A stretch of 64,000 bases of DNA from Bacillota bacterium (GCA_023511455.1 JAIMBJ010000002.1:1-64000), one strand, 5' to 3'; counted from the stretch's first letter, positions 8,612-17,857 are shown. The notes: a model not told the origin generated them from the letters alone. Numbers and translations are program-made.

Positions 8612-9937
8612 ATGGCAGCGATGAGCTGTGTCACTATCGTCGGGGGAGGATTCGCAGGCTCGGAAGCGGCATGGGCGGCGGCGAACGCCGGAGTGCCGGT
8701 GCGCCTGTATGAGATGCGACCGGTGCGCCAGACACCTGTTCACCAGACGCCGTACCTCGCCGAACCGGTTTGCTCGAACTCGTTCAAATCGAACCTGCTC
8801 ACCACTGCTTCTGGACTGCTGAAGTGGGAGATGCGGCAGCTGGATTCCCTGGTGCTGCAGTGCGCGGAGGAGGTCGCCGTGCCTGCCGGAGAGGCACTGG
8901 CGGTAGACCGCCATCTGTTCGCACAGGTGGTGACCCAGAGGCTGGAGGCGCATCCGTTGATTGAGATTGTCCGCGAAGAGGTTACCGACATCCCTGCCGA
9001 GCGCCCGCTTATCATCGCGACCGGACCGCTCACTTCTGACGCACTGGCGCAGGCGATTGCCCGCTTGACCGGCAGCCAGCGTTTGTATTTTTACGACGCG
9101 GTCGCGCCCATCGTGGACGCGCTGACGCTGAACATGGAGCGTATCTTCACGGCGTCGCGCTACGGCAAAGGGGATGCCGCCTACCTGAACTGCCCTATGA
9201 CGCGCGAGGAGTACGAAGCCTTCGTGGACGCTCTGCTGGCAGCGGAGACCGTTGAGCCTCACGACTTCGAAGAGCCGCGCTACTTCGAGGGGTGTTTACC
9301 CATCGAAGAAATCGCCCAACGAGGCAGGGATGCCCTGCGATTCAGCCGCTTCAAGCCAGTGGGGTTGCGTGACCCACGCACCGGCAAGCGTCCGTACGCG
9401 GTGTTGCAGCTGCGCCAGGAGAACCTGCAGGGCACGCTGTACGGTCTGGTGGGCTGCCAGACGCGCATGAAGTGGGGCGAGCAGAGGCGCGTGTTCCGCC
9501 TGATACCGGGGCTGGAGAACGCCGAGTTCGTGCGCTATGGGGTGATGCACCGCAATACCTACATCCATTCTCCCACCCTGTTGGAGCCGACGCTGCAGCT
9601 GCGTTCGGAGCCATGCATCTTCTTCGCGGGGCAGATTACGGGCGTGGAGGGCTATATCGAGAGCGCAATGTGCGGCATCGTCGCGGGAATGAACGCGGCA
9701 AGGCTGGTGAAGGGGCTACCCCCAGTGACCTTGCCTGCGGACACGATGATGGGCGCGCTGCTGGAGTACATCAGCCGCTACCCGGGTAAGGACTTCCAGC
9801 CGATGAACGCGAACTTCGGCTTGTTACCGGAGCCGCAGCCTCCCGTGCGTGACCGCCAGCAGCGAATCGCCGCGAAGGTGGAACGGGCACAGGAGGCACT
9901 GCGGTGGTTTCTGACGCAATATGAACACGCCAGATGA
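8612..9937 (+). CDS. trmFO: Folate-dependent tRNA (uracil-54-C5)-methyltransferase TrmFO
   Basis: TrmFO makes ribothymidine at position 54 of the tRNA T-loop using methylenetetrahydrofolate and FAD. The FAD motif GGGFAGSEAAW is near the N-terminus, followed by EMRP and CSNSFKSN, which carries the family cysteine. The C-terminal FAGQITGVEGYIES block is diagnostic. From this start the protein has 441 residues, normal for the family. I chose the ATG at 8612 because GGAGG lies seven bases upstream; earlier in-frame starts run back into the phosphorylase gene. It overlaps xerC by 17 bases, the same pairing seen in Firmicutes. Confidence 0.96.
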   Translation: MAAMSCVTIVGGGFAGSEAAWAAANAGVPVRLYEMRPVRQTPVHQTPYLAEPVCSNSFKSNLLTTASGLLKWEMRQLDSLVLQCAEEVAVPAGEALAVDRHLFAQVVTQRLEAHPLIEIVREEVTDIPAERPLIIATGPLTSDALAQAIARLTGSQRLYFYDAVAPIVDALTLNMERIFTASRYGKGDAAYLNCPMTREEYEAFVDALLAAETVEPHDFEEPRYFEGCLPIEEIAQRGRDALRFSRFKPVGLRDPRTGKRPYAVLQLRQENLQGTLYGLVGCQTRMKWGEQRRVFRLIPGLENAEFVRYGVMHRNTYIHSPTLLEPTLQLRSEPCIFFAGQITGVEGYIESAMCGIVAGMNAARLVKGLPPVTLPADTMMGALLEYISRYPGKDFQPMNANFGLLPEPQPPVRDRQQRIAAKVERAQEALRWFLTQYEHAR

Positions 9938-10850
9938 GCGCTACGAGTGGATAGACGCCTTCATCACCGACCTGCGGCATCGCCGCCGCGCGTCGGAGAA
10001 CACCGTGCGCAGCTACATGCGCGACCTCGTGCAGTTCGCTGAGTTTTTGGAGCGGAATTACCCCGAGGTGGGCTGGGAAGCGGTGCAACCGGGCATCGTT
10101 CGCGCGTTCCTGGCGGAGCTGCACCGGCTGGCGTTGTCGCCGCGCAGTGTCGAGCGCAAAATCGCGGCGCTGCGGGCGTTTTTCAAATACCTGCGGCATC
10201 GCGGATTCACATCGAGTAACCCCGCACAGGCGGTAACCGCCCCCCGACACGACCAGCAATTGCCCAAAGTGCTGGCGCAGCAGGAAGTAGAACAGCTGCT
10301 CACCGCGCCGCAGGGCGAAGACCCCCTGTCCATCCGCGACCGCGCCATTCTGGAACTGCTGTATGCCAGTGGGATGCGCGTGGGCGAGCTGACCAGCCTG
10401 CGCGTGCAGGACATCGACTGGAGCCAGAACGCCATTCAGGTCACCGGCAAGGGAAACAAGACGCGGGTGGTGCTGTTCGGACGGGCGGCGCAGGAGGCAC
10501 TGATCGATTACCTCAACCGCGCTCGCCCGGTGTTGTTGCAGAAAGGTGGGGGCAGAGACGAAGGCTGGCTGTTCCTGAACCATCGGGGAACCCGCCTGAC
10601 CGACCGCAGTGTGCGTCGGGTACTGGACCGCTACGCACCAGAGCTGTCCACCGCCTTCAAGCCCACTCCCCATTCCCTGCGCCACTCCTTCGCCACCCAC
10701 CTGCTGGACAACGGCGCAGACCTTCGCACCGTGCAGGAGCTGCTCGGTCACGCCAACCTGACCACAACCCAGATTTACACCCACGTCAGCCGCCAGCGGC
10801 TCAAGGAGGTGTACCGCAAGGCGCACCCCCGCGCTTCTGAAGAAGAGTAA
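9921..10850 (+). CDS. xerC: Tyrosine recombinase XerC/XerD
   Basis: This is a site-specific tyrosine recombinase of 309 residues, expected to resolve chromosome dimers at dif. The N-terminal SAM-like core-binding domain (about residues 8-95) is followed by the catalytic domain. The active-site set is complete: Arg153 in SGMRVGEL, Lys177 in GKGNK, His251 and Arg254 in HSLRHSF, His277 in LGHANL and the nucleophile Tyr286 in IYTH. It starts inside the end of trmFO, which argues for a conserved housekeeping XerC/D and against a phage integrase. Which of the two paralogues it is cannot be decided here. Confidence 0.93.
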   Translation: MNTPDERYEWIDAFITDLRHRRRASENTVRSYMRDLVQFAEFLERNYPEVGWEAVQPGIVRAFLAELHRLALSPRSVERKIAALRAFFKYLRHRGFTSSNPAQAVTAPRHDQQLPKVLAQQEVEQLLTAPQGEDPLSIRDRAILELLYASGMRVGELTSLRVQDIDWSQNAIQVTGKGNKTRVVLFGRAAQEALIDYLNRARPVLLQKGGGRDEGWLFLNHRGTRLTDRSVRRVLDRYAPELSTAFKPTPHSLRHSFATHLLDNGADLRTVQELLGHANLTTTQIYTHVSRQRLKEVYRKAHPRASEEE

Positions 10851-10860
10851 CTGTGGCTCA

Positions 10861-12417
10861 CTAACGGGAGCTGCTGTGCGTGGAAGGTTTCATACTGCGG
10901 TGCTGCGCGACCCATATCTCCGACGTCTCGCTGGGTACCTGAATGGTAGTCTTGTGCTCCGGATGACCGTCAATCCAGAACTCATAGACCCACCCCTTGC
11001 CCAGCGCGATGTCGACGCCGTCCGTGCCGACACGGAGCTGCGGTGAAGGCGAAAACGCCAGTGGCGGGTATGGGTCTGTAAATGCTTCCTTACGAGACAC
11101 CACTACCGTCGCTTCGATCGGCTCACGGGAACCGTCTGGATACTGGGCGTATGCACGCAGGCGGACGGTCTGCTTTAGGTTATCCGCACGGTAGCCCGCT
11201 ACAGCGTCGGTATGCACCGTGTATACGTTCTCTCCGGGCACGACGTCGCCCGGCTTCAACCCCGTCTTGAGTTGAAGAGATTTGTCCTGTAGCAGGCGGT
11301 TTGCGATTCGGGCAGATGCCTCCGACAGCCAGTCGCGCTCGGTATGCAGCTGTTGCTGGATACGGTCCAGCAGCGGGTTGATGTCTTTCCCCCGCCCGCT
11401 CCTTTCCTCGGGCAGCCATAGCACCGCTTTCGCGATGCCCCGCAACCAGACGTGCCAGTAGGCAAATCCCTGCGCATAGGGGGGAACCTTCACCGGCTCT
11501 AGCATCGGTTCCTTGACTTGCCCTGTCTGCCTCATCTCATCCATTTGCGACTGGACGTACCGCTTGAGCCATTCCTCCCGTATCTTTGGGGAACTAAGAA
11601 TGCGAATATTCAGCAGATTCCATCGCTTGAAGGTCCCCGCGTGGGCAGGAGGTTCGACCGGAACTGGCCGGGAATTGTCGTTGGTGAACTCCTTCACCAG
11701 TAAAGTAGATGTCGATGCTCCCGACGGATGCGGGGCGAAGCGCGGCGGTGGATTCAGTTGTTTCCACTCGCCGTCCTCGCCGGGGAAATCCTCCGCACCT
11801 ACTACCTTCCTGATTCCCTCGTCGGAAGGGGGCGCAGGACGATAGGGAAGGAACTCCCGCGAAATGATGACGGGGACAACCGCGTCCCACCAGCCGCGGT
11901 CGATCAACAGCTTCGCCAGCACCTCTCCTCGTTTGGAGAACAGATACGCCAGGTAATACTGTTGGTCGCTGTCGTAGCGCAGACTACCCGCGATACGCGA
12001 ACCGCTGCGGTCAGCAGACAGCTCGCCCACCAGAAGCCCTTTGCCGAACGCCATCAGCCGCAACTTGCCCAATCGGTTGCGCCTGTCCTCCACCCGGAAG
12101 ACCAGCTTAATGGTGTCACCATCGGCATAGAAATGCGCCCAACCTCCCTCGTCCGGTACCTGGAGTGTCAAGATGCGCCGCTCATCGAAGGTCTGCACTC
12201 GCGGCTGTTCGACGGGGTGGTAGGCGGCGACGTTGGCGGTGAGCTGTAGGTATCGGCTCGCTTTGTGGTAGGGGCTGTAGAACCGGTCCCAAACACCGAC
12301 GTAAACACGGATTTGTTTGTCGTGAGGCAGGGGAACCAGCGGGTGTGCGCTCGCCGATGCATACCCCAACAGAAAGAGGGCAACAGCGCAAATGTTCCCC
12401 ACTGCTCGTGCGACCAT
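10861..12417 (-). CDS. Secreted protein of unknown function
   Basis: I do not recognise the family. The protein has 518 residues from the chosen start, with a clear signal peptide ending near SASA. Residues about 35-140 look like a beta-sandwich with many aromatic residues, and the C-terminal 120 residues look like a second beta-rich module. The middle is helical and charged. No enzyme motif was found. I chose the ATG at 12417 because AGGAGG lies nine bases upstream and a signal peptide begins directly there; a longer frame adds 17 residues without support. It converges with xerC and has its own promoter at 12456-12484. Confidence 0.75.
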   Translation of the reverse strand: MVARAVGNICAVALFLLGYASASAHPLVPLPHDKQIRVYVGVWDRFYSPYHKASRYLQLTANVAAYHPVEQPRVQTFDERRILTLQVPDEGGWAHFYADGDTIKLVFRVEDRRNRLGKLRLMAFGKGLLVGELSADRSGSRIAGSLRYDSDQQYYLAYLFSKRGEVLAKLLIDRGWWDAVVPVIISREFLPYRPAPPSDEGIRKVVGAEDFPGEDGEWKQLNPPPRFAPHPSGASTSTLLVKEFTNDNSRPVPVEPPAHAGTFKRWNLLNIRILSSPKIREEWLKRYVQSQMDEMRQTGQVKEPMLEPVKVPPYAQGFAYWHVWLRGIAKAVLWLPEERSGRGKDINPLLDRIQQQLHTERDWLSEASARIANRLLQDKSLQLKTGLKPGDVVPGENVYTVHTDAVAGYRADNLKQTVRLRAYAQYPDGSREPIEATVVVSRKEAFTDPYPPLAFSPSPQLRVGTDGVDIALGKGWVYEFWIDGHPEHKTTIQVPSETSEIWVAQHRSMKPSTHSSSR

Positions 12418-12455
12418 GCACCTGCACCTCCTCGTGTAGAGTACTGCCCAGTGTG

Positions 12456-12484
12456 ATTTTATCACCAAGCCCGATAAGCGTCAA
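12456..12484 (-). promoter_or_regulatory. Sigma-70-type promoter on the minus strand
   Basis: Read on the minus strand, TTGACG (12484-12479) and TAAAAT (12461-12456) are 17 bases apart. The downstream start codon is at 12417, giving a short leader with an AGGAGG site. It fits the secreted protein gene at 10861-12417. Confidence 0.7.
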
Positions 12485-12605
12485 TACACCCGCAAAGAGG
12501 GACGCGCTGTTTGAACACCCCTCGTATCACCTGAACTCCAGCAGTGACAGGAAGTGCGACAGATGCGTAGTATTCTATTAGCAAACATCACATGGAGGTG
12601 CTTTG

Positions 12606-13901
12606 GTGAACGGAGCAATCATCTGGATGGTGGGCTGGTTACTGGCACTCTCTGCGCCGGTATGGGCGCAACAGATGCTGACACTTTCGGATGCGTTGAC
12701 GGCTGCGGAGCGTCAAAATCCCCTGCTACAAGCAGCGCGGGCACGCCGTGACGCAGCACAGGCGCGAGCACAGATGGCATCTGCCATGCTGCTGCCACAG
12801 GTGTCGTTATCCGGCTGGCTGGCGCAAGGGACGGTGGACAACATGCTGGCGTCGTCGCCGGGGGTGATGCCCGACTCGATGCGGATGGCGCCACGCGACC
12901 AGTTTGCCGCGTCACAGCTGAAGCTATCCGTTCCATTGTTCACTGGTGGACGGTTACAGGGCATGATTGGTGCTGCTCGTGCGGAGAGAGACGCGATGTC
13001 TGAGGAAGTACGGGAAACGGTTCAGGAGGTGCGTTTAGAGGTCACCATGCGCTATCTGCAGGCGTTGCTGCGCAGGCAGCTGGTGGAGGTGGCGGAGAAG
13101 CGGTATCAGGCGCAGCAGGAGCAGACGGCCGTCATCGAGCAGTTGTACGAAAGCGGTAAAGCGCCGCTGGCTTTCGTGTTGCGCAGCCGCGCGGCGGAGG
13201 CAGAGGCAAAGCAAGCATGGACTACCGCCCGCGCCGAGTTCCGAAAGAGCCTGCTGAACCTTCAGACCAGCATCGGTGCAACACCCGGAGAGGAAATAGA
13301 CCTGCCGCTGCATCAGGAGCCTGTGTTTAACCTGCCTGCCACCCCGGAGGCAGCAGTAGAGAGGGCACTGCAGCAACGCCCTTCGCTACAGGCGCAACGA
13401 GCTCGGGTGCAAATGGCGAAACTCGATCGACTCGTTACCGAAGGAGCGATGCGCCCGCAGGCGTACCTGACAGCTTCGCAGGACTGGGTGAAGGTGCAGG
13501 GCATGTCGGCGCAGTCCGGTTACACGGTGGCGCTGGCGATCAGTGTGCCGGTGTGGACAGGTGGGCAGCTGCAGGCGCAGGTTCGGGCAGCTGCGGCTCG
13601 CGAGCAGGAGCAGATGGCTTTGTGGCGTGGACAACAGCTTCAGGTGGAGAATGAGGTGCGTCAGGCATGGCTGGATATCGAAACGGCTGCGGCGAACATC
13701 GCTACGGCAGAAGCCGCTCTTAAGGATGCGGAGGAAGCATACCGCGTGGCGACGTTACGGGTAAACGAAGGGAAAGCCCCCCTCGTGGAACAAATCGACG
13801 CCCTCGCCGCCCTGACCGAAGCACGCACCCGCTTGCTGGAGGCGCAGACAGAGCACAAGCTGGCGCAGGCACGCCTGCTTCGGGCGATAGGAGAACTGTA
13901 G
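12606..13901 (+). CDS. TolC-family outer membrane efflux protein
   Basis: This is an outer membrane channel subunit of the TolC/OEP family with 431 residues. A signal peptide ends at VWAQ. The protein then has two repeated long-helix halves (about residues 25-225 and 230-430), rich in Ala, Glu, Gln and Arg, as expected for the coiled-coil tunnel. Motifs such as ARAEAEAKQAW and DALAALTEARTRLLEAQ are typical. The start is GTG at 12606 with GGAGG seven bases upstream; TTG at 12603 is possible. No membrane-fusion protein or inner-membrane pump is adjacent, so its partner is elsewhere. Its presence supports a diderm envelope. Confidence 0.92.
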   Translation: MNGAIIWMVGWLLALSAPVWAQQMLTLSDALTAAERQNPLLQAARARRDAAQARAQMASAMLLPQVSLSGWLAQGTVDNMLASSPGVMPDSMRMAPRDQFAASQLKLSVPLFTGGRLQGMIGAARAERDAMSEEVRETVQEVRLEVTMRYLQALLRRQLVEVAEKRYQAQQEQTAVIEQLYESGKAPLAFVLRSRAAEAEAKQAWTTARAEFRKSLLNLQTSIGATPGEEIDLPLHQEPVFNLPATPEAAVERALQQRPSLQAQRARVQMAKLDRLVTEGAMRPQAYLTASQDWVKVQGMSAQSGYTVALAISVPVWTGGQLQAQVRAAAAREQEQMALWRGQQLQVENEVRQAWLDIETAAANIATAEAALKDAEEAYRVATLRVNEGKAPLVEQIDALAALTEARTRLLEAQTEHKLAQARLLRAIGEL

Positions 13902-14462
13902 CTATGTCGTTTGCTTGCGCAACAGGGCGATGAACAGCGTGGAGCGCGTCTCCTGGATAATCACCGCTTGAAAGTGTGTGATGTCCCAGCCGTGCGATAC
14001 CAGCTCGTTCAGGTGCTGTTCCATCAGGCGGTCATCAGTGGTACGCACGATACGGTACTCTACCGTTGCCAGTTTGGCGGTGTCCTCCTCGCCATGCAGG
14101 ATGTGATACAGGGGTTTGACGTGGTGTTCCAGCATGGCGTCCAGCGGCATCTCCATTTCCGCCTCACGGGGTTCCAGCCCGAGCCACACACGCCCTTCGC
14201 CGTCACGATAGATGATGAAGCCTGCTTCCACCACCACCTCTTCTTGAATGTCTGGTTGAGAGAGCATCTGCTGGCAGTGTTCGGCGTTCACCATCCACAT
14301 ATGCGAGTGGCGCGGTAATCCGATGGCACTGTACTCGTGGTCGGTACGCACCTCGCCTGCCACTCGCTCCAGTAACATCCCTCCCTTGACCGCGGAAGCG
14401 ACCACGGATGTGGGGACTGCGCAGAAATTACGATGCAGCCAGTCAGCGTACGTTCGTAACAT
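13902..14462 (-). CDS. Conserved hypothetical cytoplasmic protein
   Basis: I do not recognise this 186-residue protein with certainty. No signal peptide or membrane segment is visible. The last 55 residues (EYRIVRTTDDRL ... LNELVSHGWDITHF) resemble the small DUF4177-type fold in pattern: a short strand, a helix, then a GW motif before two strands. The N-terminal part has a hydrophobic patch with AVKGGMLLE. The start at 14462 has GAGGAGG seven bases upstream; an upstream in-frame start lacks a site. Its stop touches the stop of the TolC gene. A near-consensus promoter lies at 14591-14619. Confidence 0.7.
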   Translation of the reverse strand: MLRTYADWLHRNFCAVPTSVVASAVKGGMLLERVAGEVRTDHEYSAIGLPRHSHMWMVNAEHCQQMLSQPDIQEEVVVEAGFIIYRDGEGRVWLGLEPREAEMEMPLDAMLEHHVKPLYHILHGEEDTAKLATVEYRIVRTTDDRLMEQHLNELVSHGWDITHFQAVIIQETRSTLFIALLRKQTT

Positions 14463-14590
14463 GTCAAGCCCTCCTCTCCACACGAACGCGTCGCTGCGTG
14501 ATGCACCCTGCATACCGCTTCAAGGCTACAAAGGACGGGTCAATGGTCTGAAGTTTCGCGCTCACGCGGCGTTCCGCGTATTGCTGCCCA

Positions 14591-14619
14591 ATTATAACAT
14601 TCGAGCAAATGTTTGTCAA
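14591..14619 (-). promoter_or_regulatory. Consensus sigma-70 promoter on the minus strand
   Basis: Read on the minus strand, TTGACA (14619-14614) and TATAAT (14596-14591) are both perfect hexamers separated by 17 bases. The next minus-strand start codon is at 14462, so the transcript would have a leader of about 120 bases. No leader structure was recognised. Confidence 0.8.
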
Positions 14620-14689
14620 ACGATAATACCATCTGCGCTAAAGATAGGTGGCTCGGCGGTACACTCGCAATGATACCGGCAAAAAAGAT

Positions 14690-15601
14690 TCAACACGCTG
14701 TCAGCGGCGGCGACAACAGGCGTTGAGCACGCCCGTTCAGGGTTTGCACATACCGCACCTGCGCTGGCGAAAGCCCGACTTCTCTGGCGATAGTTTCTGC
14801 GTCCATCCCCCGCTCCAGTCGCCAGAGCACCCTGTCCAGCGTCGCATAATCCAGCCCTATCGCCAGCTCGTCGGTCAAGCCGGGCAGGAGGTCCGGCGAG
14901 GGGGGGCGGGCGATAATCTGCTGAGGGATTTGCAGGTATTCTGCCAGTGCGCGCACCTGTGTTTTGTAGAGGGTAGCCAGCGGGGCGATATCCGCTGCCA
15001 CATCGCCGTACCTCACGAACAGACCCGTTGCCAGCTCGGTCTTATTTGCGGTACCGGCGACCAGCAGGTTAAATCGCTCGGCGTAGTAGTAAAGCACGGT
15101 CATGCGCAGGCGGACTTTCACCCGGTGATAGGCGACCGTCTCGTTCAGCCATGGACCGCGCAATCCCCGGGTGCCTGTCATCACTGCGGAAAACGGAGTC
15201 TCTCCTTCGGGCAGGGTCTTGCGGAACTGCTCATAATAGTGCTGCACGGCTTTTGCCTTCAGGCGACGGCCAGGTATCAGCCACAGGGGCACTTGCCGAT
15301 ACACCCCCAGCAAGGCGAGCGGTAGGGTTAATCCAACGGTTCGGCAGCGGATGCCCAGGCTCTGGGCGAGCCGGCGTGCCAGCTGCTTGCTTTCGGGCGC
15401 GCTATCGCGCTCCGGCAGTATCACCCCCAGCACGCCATCAGCCCCCAGAGCCCGGGCAGCAATAGTGGCAACCACTGCCGAATCGAGCCCTCCACTCAGC
15501 CCAACGACCACCCCTTCGCGGCGAAAATCCTCTACCGCGTTGCGGATAAAGGTGGTCAAACAGGCTACTACGTCCTCTGGCTCGATGCGCAGCTCTTCCA
15601 A
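14690..15601 (-). CDS. nadE: NH3-dependent NAD(+) synthetase
   Basis: NadE amidates deamido-NAD to NAD using ATP and ammonia. The PP-loop SGGLDSAVVA starts near residue 35 and the family block AGTANKTELATG lies near 185. At 303 residues the protein lacks the N-terminal glutaminase domain of the long form, so it should use free ammonia. The start codon is TTG with AGGAA upstream, and it lies 34 bases inside the end of the radical SAM gene, so the two are co-transcribed and probably translationally coupled. An insertion of about 30 residues around 110-140 (PLWLIPGRRLKAK) is somewhat unusual. Confidence 0.93.
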   Translation of the reverse strand: MEELRIEPEDVVACLTTFIRNAVEDFRREGVVVGLSGGLDSAVVATIAARALGADGVLGVILPERDSAPESKQLARRLAQSLGIRCRTVGLTLPLALLGVYRQVPLWLIPGRRLKAKAVQHYYEQFRKTLPEGETPFSAVMTGTRGLRGPWLNETVAYHRVKVRLRMTVLYYYAERFNLLVAGTANKTELATGLFVRYGDVAADIAPLATLYKTQVRALAEYLQIPQQIIARPPSPDLLPGLTDELAIGLDYATLDRVLWRLERGMDAETIAREVGLSPAQVRYVQTLNGRAQRLLSPPLTAC

Positions 15602-17094
15602 GAACGGTTCCTGCCCCCTTGAATCTCGCTCAGGTACTCCTGTTGCCAGATAGGATCGAACTTCTCCCGTAGCCTCTCGTCGTAAGCGACCAGTCCCTGA
15701 TAGTAGCTGGGGTCTCGCAGTGCGTCGGCTGCAGACTCATCCTCCGGCTCGGGGCGGTATCGGTCGATCATCGCACGCCCGTCGCGGTGATGGTCACGTA
15801 TCGAGCAGGGGATGAGCCAGTTGCCGTGTTCCTCCGGTCGTTGCTTGCCGAAGCCGTAGTCCCACTGCCATTGCCGGATGGCGCGGAAGTAGGGCAGGTC
15901 ATAGATGTCGTCCAGCGTGCCGCCCCGACGATAGATGTCGTGGATGTTCACCGCCGAGTAGGGCACGAACACACAGGGCATCACCTTGCCGCTCCAGTCG
16001 ATGTACAGGTAACCTGCGTCGCGCCCTGCAGCGATACAGCCATCGCTGACGGTTCCGCAGTTCCAGAAGTCCGCCAGCATGATGTGACGCTCCCGAATAA
16101 GTTGCCAGGTGCGTCGCCACATCCACACTCGCTGTTCCGGTGTGGGCAGCAGCTCCAGCGTATAGCCGCGCCCGATGGGCATGTACTGGAACAACCAGCC
16201 GAACACCGCCTGCTGCTGCTCAAAGAAGAAATCCACGAACTCGTCAGACAAAATCTCCTCGGCGTTATGGCGTGTGGCAGTGAGCGAGATGCCAAAGACC
16301 ACCCCCGCCTCGCGCAGGTGTTCCATCGCTTCCAGAATGCGCCGGAAGACGCCCTTGCCACGCCGCGCGTCGGTACGCTCCTCCAGCCCTTCCACCGAAA
16401 TGGCAGGCACGATGTTACCCGCCTGCGCCATCTGTTCGGCAACGCGCCGGTCAATGAGCGTGCCGTTGGTGTACATCATGAAGAAGCAATCTTCGTGCTC
16501 GGCGAACAGGTCCAGTATGCCCTTGCCCTGTGAGCGATATGCCAGTGGCTCGCCGCCTGAGATGGTGAAGAAACGCATGCCCCACAGCGTTTTCGCCTCA
16601 CTGACAATCCGGTGCACAATGTCCCACTCCAGTTTGTCCACAGTGCCCTGGCTGGAGTTCGCATAGCAGCCGATGCAGTGCAGGTTACACACCTTTGTGG
16701 GGCTGAGCACCATCGTAATCGGAGGGGCATGTCCTTCATGCCGTTGCATGAAGCTGCACTCCGCGGTTTCGATGTCTTCGTTCTGGCGCAGGATGGTGTT
16801 CACCACCAGCACTCGCAACAGCCGGCGGACCACCGTACGGGAGACCTGCCTGCGCTCCATTGCCCGGTCAATGGAGCGTATCAGCGCGCGCATCAGGTCC
16901 ACCTTATCCCGGGTGACCTGCGGAGGTCGGTTCGGGCTGGCACTCGTTTGCAGGTGCGCCAGCAGGTGCTTCTCCAGTTGCCGCATCACTGCACGGCGCA
17001 ACCTGTCATTCCACAACGCTTGCTCGGCAAGAGACAGCAGGGAATCCAGGCTTCCTTCCACCGCTTGCTGCAACACAGTCCCTCTCGCGCTCAT
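15568..17094 (-). CDS. Radical SAM protein with SPASM-like C-terminal region
   Basis: This is a radical S-adenosylmethionine enzyme of 508 residues. The [4Fe-4S] triad is Cys136, Cys140 and Cys143 in KVCNLHCIGCYA, and the SAM-binding ISGGEPLAY follows near 178. A 125-residue helical N-terminal extension precedes the core. Further cysteines in FWNCG, SDGCIAAG and VMPCVF suggest an auxiliary cluster region. The substrate is unknown. The gene overlaps nadE, so a link to NAD supply or simply shared expression is possible. AAGGAGG lies seven bases before the ATG. Alternatives within the family include peptide maturase or lipid-modifying enzymes; no precursor peptide gene is adjacent. Confidence 0.85.
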   Translation of the reverse strand: MSARGTVLQQAVEGSLDSLLSLAEQALWNDRLRRAVMRQLEKHLLAHLQTSASPNRPPQVTRDKVDLMRALIRSIDRAMERRQVSRTVVRRLLRVLVVNTILRQNEDIETAECSFMQRHEGHAPPITMVLSPTKVCNLHCIGCYANSSQGTVDKLEWDIVHRIVSEAKTLWGMRFFTISGGEPLAYRSQGKGILDLFAEHEDCFFMMYTNGTLIDRRVAEQMAQAGNIVPAISVEGLEERTDARRGKGVFRRILEAMEHLREAGVVFGISLTATRHNAEEILSDEFVDFFFEQQQAVFGWLFQYMPIGRGYTLELLPTPEQRVWMWRRTWQLIRERHIMLADFWNCGTVSDGCIAAGRDAGYLYIDWSGKVMPCVFVPYSAVNIHDIYRRGGTLDDIYDLPYFRAIRQWQWDYGFGKQRPEEHGNWLIPCSIRDHHRDGRAMIDRYRPEPEDESAADALRDPSYYQGLVAYDERLREKFDPIWQQEYLSEIQGGRNRSWKSCASSQRT

Positions 17095-17156
17095 GGGCGA
17101 ACCTCCTTCACCTCCGTTTTGTCAAGGAGCCTCAAGGATGCTCGGTGAACCTCCTC

Positions 17157-17220
17157 GTAGCCGCAGGCTTCAGCCTGCATCAAGCCTTTATGAAACGGCT
17201 CGGCTGGAGCCTCGCCCTGC
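17157..17220. repeat. Two short dispersed GC-rich repeats
   Basis: Bases 17157-17178 repeat the GTAGCCGCAGG palindrome of 159-180. Bases 17196-17220 (CGGCTCGG then GGAGCCTCGCCCT) match a second family also present at 19395-19419 and, inverted, at 59343-59368. The remainder of the 187-base gap between the radical SAM gene and lemA has no gene. Confidence 0.6.
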
Positions 17221-17281
17221 AGGGGCATTTGCACCCCAGTATTATGAGATAGCACACAACGGGTTGCTTGTCAAGGTACAG

Positions 17282-17845
17282 TTAAAACTGCACCTTCGGT
17301 ACCTCTCTCTCCTGTGGAGCTGCCTCGAAGAGAGGCATCTCCTCTGCCCATACGCTCTGCGCCACCAGCACGGCGGGGAAGGTCTTCTGATACACGTTGT
17401 AGTTGGTCGCTGCCTCGTTGTACAGTTCGCGGCGGTCGGCGATTTGCTCCTCCAAATCCGCCAGGGTGCGCTGCAGGTGCAGGAAGTTCTCGTTTGCCTT
17501 CAGCTCGGGGTACTGCTCGCCCCACACGATGATGTTGCCCAGCAGGCGTGACGCCTCCTGCTCCGCCTGAATACGCTGTTTGCGGTCTTGCGCGCCCAGC
17601 GCAACCGCACGCAGCTCGGCGATACGCTCCAGTACCTGCTTCTCGTGCTGCGCATACGCCTTTACCGTCTCCACCAGGTTCGGGATGAGGTCCCAACGCT
17701 GTTTGAGCACCACATCCACGTTCGCCCACGCGCGCTGTGCCTGCCCGCGCAGGTTCACCAGGTTGTTGTAGGCGGCGATGACCCATATCACCAGCACGCC
17801 TCCGATGATGAACAGCACAATCGCTAACGTTGACATTCCTGCCAT
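17282..17845 (-). CDS. lemA: LemA family membrane protein
   Basis: LemA proteins have one N-terminal transmembrane helix and a long helical bundle exposed outside the cytoplasm; their role is not settled. Here residues 4-25 are hydrophobic, followed by the family signatures YNNLVNLR, QRAWANVDV and LKQRWDLIPNLVETVK, then ENFLHLQRTLADLEEQIA. The 187-residue length is normal. AGGAGG lies eight bases before the ATG. The start is only 12 bases after the stop of the TPR membrane protein gene, so they form an operon. LemA genes commonly pair with membrane-anchored partners of this sort. Confidence 0.94.
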   Translation of the reverse strand: MAGMSTLAIVLFIIGGVLVIWVIAAYNNLVNLRGQAQRAWANVDVVLKQRWDLIPNLVETVKAYAQHEKQVLERIAELRAVALGAQDRKQRIQAEQEASRLLGNIIVWGEQYPELKANENFLHLQRTLADLEEQIADRRELYNEAATNYNVYQKTFPAVLVAQSVWAEEMPLFEAAPQEREVPKVQF

Positions 17846-17857
17846 TCTTGTAACCTC

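Noticed and set aside
9921-10850. The tyrosine recombinase as the integrase of a genomic island
   Set aside because: It overlaps trmFO as in conserved housekeeping trmFO-xerC pairs, and no attachment site or tRNA gene is seen.
15568-17094. The radical SAM protein as a viperin-type antiviral enzyme
   Set aside because: The cluster motif and length fit the SPASM-like group better, and no nucleotide kinase or other defence gene is adjacent.
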